Part shown: positions 6,401 through 8,363 of the stretch, piece after piece
Layout of the letters: each line of letters begins with the position of its first letter
Position numbering within the stretch: position 1 is the stretch's first letter
Source: Clostridia bacterium
Lineage (GTDB): Bacteria > Bacillota > Clostridia > Peptostreptococcales > Anaerovoracaceae
DNA length: 8,363 bases
Direction: 5' to 3'
Assembly: GCA_900754805.1 (NCBI GenBank)
Contig: CAAEEE010000178.1
Coordinates: forward strand, 1 to 8,363
Notes under the pieces: model-generated
The model's input: the letters and a program-made list of their open reading frames with translations, nothing else
Databases searched by the model: none
Told to the model about the DNA's origin: nothing
Translations under genes and position numbers: made by a program

Positions 6401-7376
6401 GAATTTTGACCGCGTCGCCCGGCTTCAGCAGAGAGTTGATTTCGCCCCACTTGGCTTCGGTCACAAACGCCTTCGTGCAGACAGTCGTCTTGTTATCGGT
6501 AATCAGAAGCGACACGAGATGATTTCCGTTTTTAATCAGACGCTCCGAAATTTTGAACAGAATGCCTTCGACAACGACCGTTCCCATCTTCGGATCGATA
6601 TCTCTAAGCTCAACGGTTTTGCCTCCCGGTATATCGCGCCCCATAATGCGGTTTCCGGATGCAGGAAGCTCCTTCTCCTTACGCTTCCATCCGCCCTCGC
6701 CACCTTTTCCGCCGAAGCCGCCCTTTGGCTGAAATCCGCCGCCTGCCCCGAAGCCCGCGTTTCCGCTGTTTTCCGCGCGTTTGGGTGCGGCGGCTTTTCT
6801 CGCCTTGACTTCCTCGCGATATTCTTCCATGCTTTTTTCAATTTCCTTTGCTTCATTTGCATGGAAGGAGCGCGACATTTCTTCGAAAAGTTCTACATTG
6901 TTTGCAAAAGAAACTTCAAGCGAAAGGTCGAATCGGTCCTTCAGAATTTCCTGAAATCTGTGCGCAAGCTTCTCGTTGAGCTGATCCGTCGCGAACTCTC
7001 CGAGCGCATAATAAATCACCCGGCTGCCGTCCTTTTTTACGGTCCGCTCGTCAATCATCTTCGTAATCGAAATGTAGGATCCGTTTACTTCTTTTATCAT
7101 ATAAGGAAGGAACAGTCTTGCGATCTGCTCCTCGTCGAGAAGCAGATTTTCGTATGTAAACTCAAACTGAACCTCATTGATAATATCCAGTTTGTTGATT
7201 ATCAGCGCCTTTATTTTTTCACAGTCCAAAAAAGGTATGATAAAGTTCAGACGAATCGGCATTTCCAGTACGCCCGTTTCTTTATGTATCACACCTTTTC
7301 CAAGCTCGAAGCTGTATTCACTTTTCTCTCCGCCCAGCATGCTCCAGTCGATGCTTTCCCGGATCAGATTTTTCAT
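3474..7376 (-). CDS. polC: DNA polymerase III alpha subunit, PolC type, lacking the exonuclease domain
   Basis: This is the replicative polymerase of Gram-positive bacteria, 1300 residues (usual PolC about 1430-1450). Domains in order: N-terminal domain (1-195), Gly-rich linker (205-230), OB fold (about 265-345), PHP domain (about 362-610), polymerase palm, zinc module and fingers (about 690-1235), helix-hairpin-helix AIEGVGENAA (1241-1250), and C-terminal clamp-binding QLSMF (1296-1300). Catalytic Asp are D828 and D830 (PDIDLNF) and D953 (KLDILGHD). Zinc-module Cys are C774, C777, C790, C799 and C802. The DnaQ-like exonuclease normally inserted in PHP after the YGxE motif is absent: YGVEGYVFDD (428-437) runs within about 20 residues into NHIIILAKSQEGLKNIYKL, and no FDxETTG motif occurs anywhere. 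The PHP ligands H367, H369, D376, H401, E431, H456, C506, D601 and H603 all look intact. The start overlaps the ispG stop as ATGA, with AGAGG (7384-7388) seven bases upstream. Confidence 0.96.
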   Translation of the reverse strand: MKNLIRESIDWSMLGGEKSEYSFELGKGVIHKETGVLEMPIRLNFIIPFLDCEKIKALIINKLDIINEVQFEFTYENLLLDEEQIARLFLPYMIKEVNGSYISITKMIDERTVKKDGSRVIYYALGEFATDQLNEKLAHRFQEILKDRFDLSLEVSFANNVELFEEMSRSFHANEAKEIEKSMEEYREEVKARKAAAPKRAENSGNAGFGAGGGFQPKGGFGGKGGEGGWKRKEKELPASGNRIMGRDIPGGKTVELRDIDPKMGTVVVEGILFKISERLIKNGNHLVSLLITDNKTTVCTKAFVTEAKWGEINSLLKPGDAVKIRGEVQWDTFENMNTIMFKDLEKADREIGREDTWEGGKRVELHIHSKMSQMDGFNEAKDIVTQAAKWGQPAVAVTDHGVVQAFPDCAAEAKKQAEKGRTIKVIYGVEGYVFDDADCRDENGDIDYKTKPTNHIIILAKSQEGLKNIYKLVSYSHLNYFYKKPRLPWSLIETHREGLIIGSACSAGEVFLSMVKRVSYNKRTHTRHITEQASPEEQERIASRYDYLEIQPVINNRFMLEEEFYLDGKRVETEDDLRTINKRIVALADKLGKRVVATTDSHYTEPDDAIYRNIVMAGMGYDDAENGEGLYMKTTDEMMAEFVYLGDRAREVVIENTNYIASLVDGEIRPVPAGKFPPKIEGAEDTLRNTCMERAHAQYGDPLPKEIEDRLDIELNSIINNGYAVMYVSAQMLVNKSLSDGYLVGSRGSVGSSFAATMAGITEVNPLDPHYLCPSCKKIIWGDMQKYDCGVDMPPMDCPDCGTPMKRDGYTIPFATFLGFKGNKEPDIDLNFAGEYQPQAHKYVGVIFGDKNVFKAGTVGTVAEKTAYGYVAKYFEERNIPVNKYEKDRLTQHCTGVKRTTGQHPGGIVICPDDHEIFEFCPIQHPANDVNTDIVTTHFDYHKIDENLLKLDILGHDVPSMIRQLQDMTGTDPLKIDLTDRKVLSIFNGIEALDIKDPDYKFTHGSYAIPEFGTSFTRQMLDDTKPDKFADLVRISGFSHGTDVWLNNAQDYIRSGTATMREVISTRDDIMNYLILKGVENETAFKIMEIVRKGKKDLDDEQVATMKEHDVPDWYIDSCNKIKYMFPRAHAVAYTMMSFRMAWYKVYYPQEFYATYFTTKVANFDAETILKGKDAILAKMEEIDAKGTNAAPKEKDDYTIYEVAYEMYARGYEFTPARLGKSLATKFSVDNGKVLLPFVAIEGVGENAAKAFQSEYEIKEFDTVEEAVKRAKLNRTAVEGLRNHGVFEGLAETDQLSMF

Positions 7377-8363
7377 ATACTCGCCTCTATCATCTTCAAT
7401 AATTCATCTACCAGTTCTTCTTCCGGCACGGTCCGCACGACCTCACCTTTGGAAAAAAGCAGCCCGCGTCCGCTGCCTCCGCAGATTCCGAAATCGGCTT
7501 CTGCCGCTTCGCCTGGTCCGTTGACCGCGCAGCCCATCACCGCAACCTTCAGGCTTCTTTTTCCTTCACGCTCCAGTTTTTCCGCAATCGGAGAAAGCCT
7601 TCTTTCGGTCTCAGCCGCCAGCACCTGCAAATCCACCTTCGTTCTTCCGCAGGTCGGGCAGGAAACCAGATCAATTCCGGCTTTCCTAAGTCCGACATTC
7701 CTGAGAATTTCCTTTGCGAAGAGAACCTCTTCAACCGGGTCTGCCGTCAAAGAAACCCGCATCGTATCACCGATTCCCTCAAGCAGCAGGGCTCCGATTC
7801 CGATTGCCGACTTCACCTTCCCTCTTTCGAGCGTTCCGGCCTCCGTAATACCGATATGAATCGGATAATCCGTCTTCGCTGACAAAATTTTATGTGCTTC
7901 ATAGTTCATCCGCACATCCGAGGATTTAATCGAAACGACCAGCGCGTCATAGTCCAGCTCCTCGATTAACTTTAAATTGTTCAATGCGCTTTCGGCAAGG
8001 CCTTCCGCCGTCACGCGCCCGTATTTCTGTAAAATAGGCTTCTCCAGCGAGCCCGAGTTTACGCCGACACGAATCGGAATTTCATGCTCCTTCGCCGCTT
8101 TCACGACTGCGCGCAGTCTTTCGCGGTCTCCAATGTTTCCCGGATTGATTCTGACCTTGTCCGCGCCCGCCTGAATCGCCGCAAGCGCCAGTCTGTAGTC
8201 AAAGTGAATATCCGCTACCAAAGGCACTTTGCCCGCGAATTTTTTCTTTACGCGCGCGAAAACTTCTGCGGACTCCATATCCGGCACTGCGATGCGTACG
8301 ATTTCGCAGCCTGCTTCCGTCAGTCTTTCAATCTGTCTGCAAAGTCCCTTTTCGTCTGCGGAA
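7373..8363 (-). CDS. ispG: 4-hydroxy-3-methylbut-2-en-1-yl diphosphate synthase (5' partial)
   Basis: IspG (GcpE) reductively opens methylerythritol cyclodiphosphate to HMBPP, the penultimate step of the MEP isoprenoid pathway, using a [4Fe-4S] cluster in the cytoplasm. The frame stays open to the window edge, giving 329 visible residues; roughly 25 N-terminal residues are missing. The GTG at 8285-8287 is not the start: it is the Val of RIAVPDMESAEV, and the family sequence QIERLTEAGCEIVRIA lies upstream of it. Other landmarks are PLVADIHFDYRLAL and KVRINPGNIG in the TIM barrel. Cluster ligands are SCPTCGRT (Cys codons at 7658-7660 and 7649-7651), the Cys of GCAVNGPGEA (7529-7531), and the Glu in the same motif (7508-7510). 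It is the short bacterial form without a large central insertion. Its TGA overlaps the polC ATG by four bases, implying coupled translation; dxr and rseP are common upstream partners in Clostridia but lie outside the window. Confidence 0.95.
   Translation of the reverse strand, partial: SADEKGLCRQIERLTEAGCEIVRIAVPDMESAEVFARVKKKFAGKVPLVADIHFDYRLALAAIQAGADKVRINPGNIGDRERLRAVVKAAKEHEIPIRVGVNSGSLEKPILQKYGRVTAEGLAESALNNLKLIEELDYDALVVSIKSSDVRMNYEAHKILSAKTDYPIHIGITEAGTLERGKVKSAIGIGALLLEGIGDTMRVSLTADPVEEVLFAKEILRNVGLRKAGIDLVSCPTCGRTKVDLQVLAAETERRLSPIAEKLEREGKRSLKVAVMGCAVNGPGEAAEADFGICGGSGRGLLFSKGEVVRTVPEEELVDELLKMIEASI
7384..7388 (-). promoter_or_regulatory. Ribosome binding site of polC within ispG
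   Basis: Read on the minus strand, AGAGG lies seven bases before the polC ATG, inside the last codons of ispG. It is weaker than the AAGGAGGT sites of the transporter genes. Re-initiation at the ATGA junction (7373-7376) probably contributes to polC translation. Confidence 0.55.

Noticed and set aside
860..7376. Functional link between the metal importer and the zinc-binding module of PolC
   Set aside because: The genes are on opposite strands and converge. Many proteins need zinc, and nothing in the sequence ties the two together beyond adjacency.
6009..7859. A 616-codon open frame on the plus strand opposite polC and ispG
   Set aside because: It is antisense to two well-supported genes and crosses their boundary. 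Its product is Arg/Phe/Val/Ser-rich with no recognisable domain, as expected from the complement of biased codons.

Overview
The window looks like a piece of a Bacillota chromosome, most likely class Clostridia. The best evidence is a PolC-type replicative DNA polymerase, which is characteristic of low-GC Gram-positive bacteria, placed directly behind ispG in an order common in Clostridia. A metal-transport lipoprotein of a type I associate with anaerobic Clostridia supports this. Base composition is fairly balanced and coding density is very high: the only clear gap between genes is about 48 bases, at 812-859. I see no RNA genes, insertion sequences, CRISPR arrays or phage genes.

Left part, plus strand (1-3487). 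The window opens inside a calcineurin-like metallophosphoesterase of unknown substrate, whose start lies off the left edge. A short spacer carries a good sigma-A-type promoter (TTGTAT, 17 bases, extended TGTTATAAT). Three overlapping genes of a metal (zinc or manganese) ABC importer follow: a His-rich substrate-binding lipoprotein, an ATPase and a multi-pass permease. The lipoprotein would capture metal outside the cell, the permease would move it across the membrane, and the ATPase would supply the energy. The second and third genes each have an AAGGAGGT ribosome binding site inside the preceding gene. The first has none, and its promoter sits so close to the ATG that the transcript may be leaderless.

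Right part, minus strand (3474-8363). ispG (MEP isoprenoid pathway; N-terminus off the right edge) is followed by polC with a 4-base ATGA overlap. polC meets the transporter permease gene tail-to-tail, and the two reading frames overlap by 14 bases with no visible terminator between them.

The most notable finding is in PolC. It is 1300 residues long and has no DnaQ-like 3'-5' exonuclease domain, which is normally inserted within the PHP domain. Its PHP domain nevertheless appears to keep all nine metal-ligand residues of the type that gives proofreading activity in some DnaE polymerases. The other points are the possibly leaderless transporter message, an Asp at a metal-ligand position of the binding protein where zinc types usually have His, and the convergent gene overlap.
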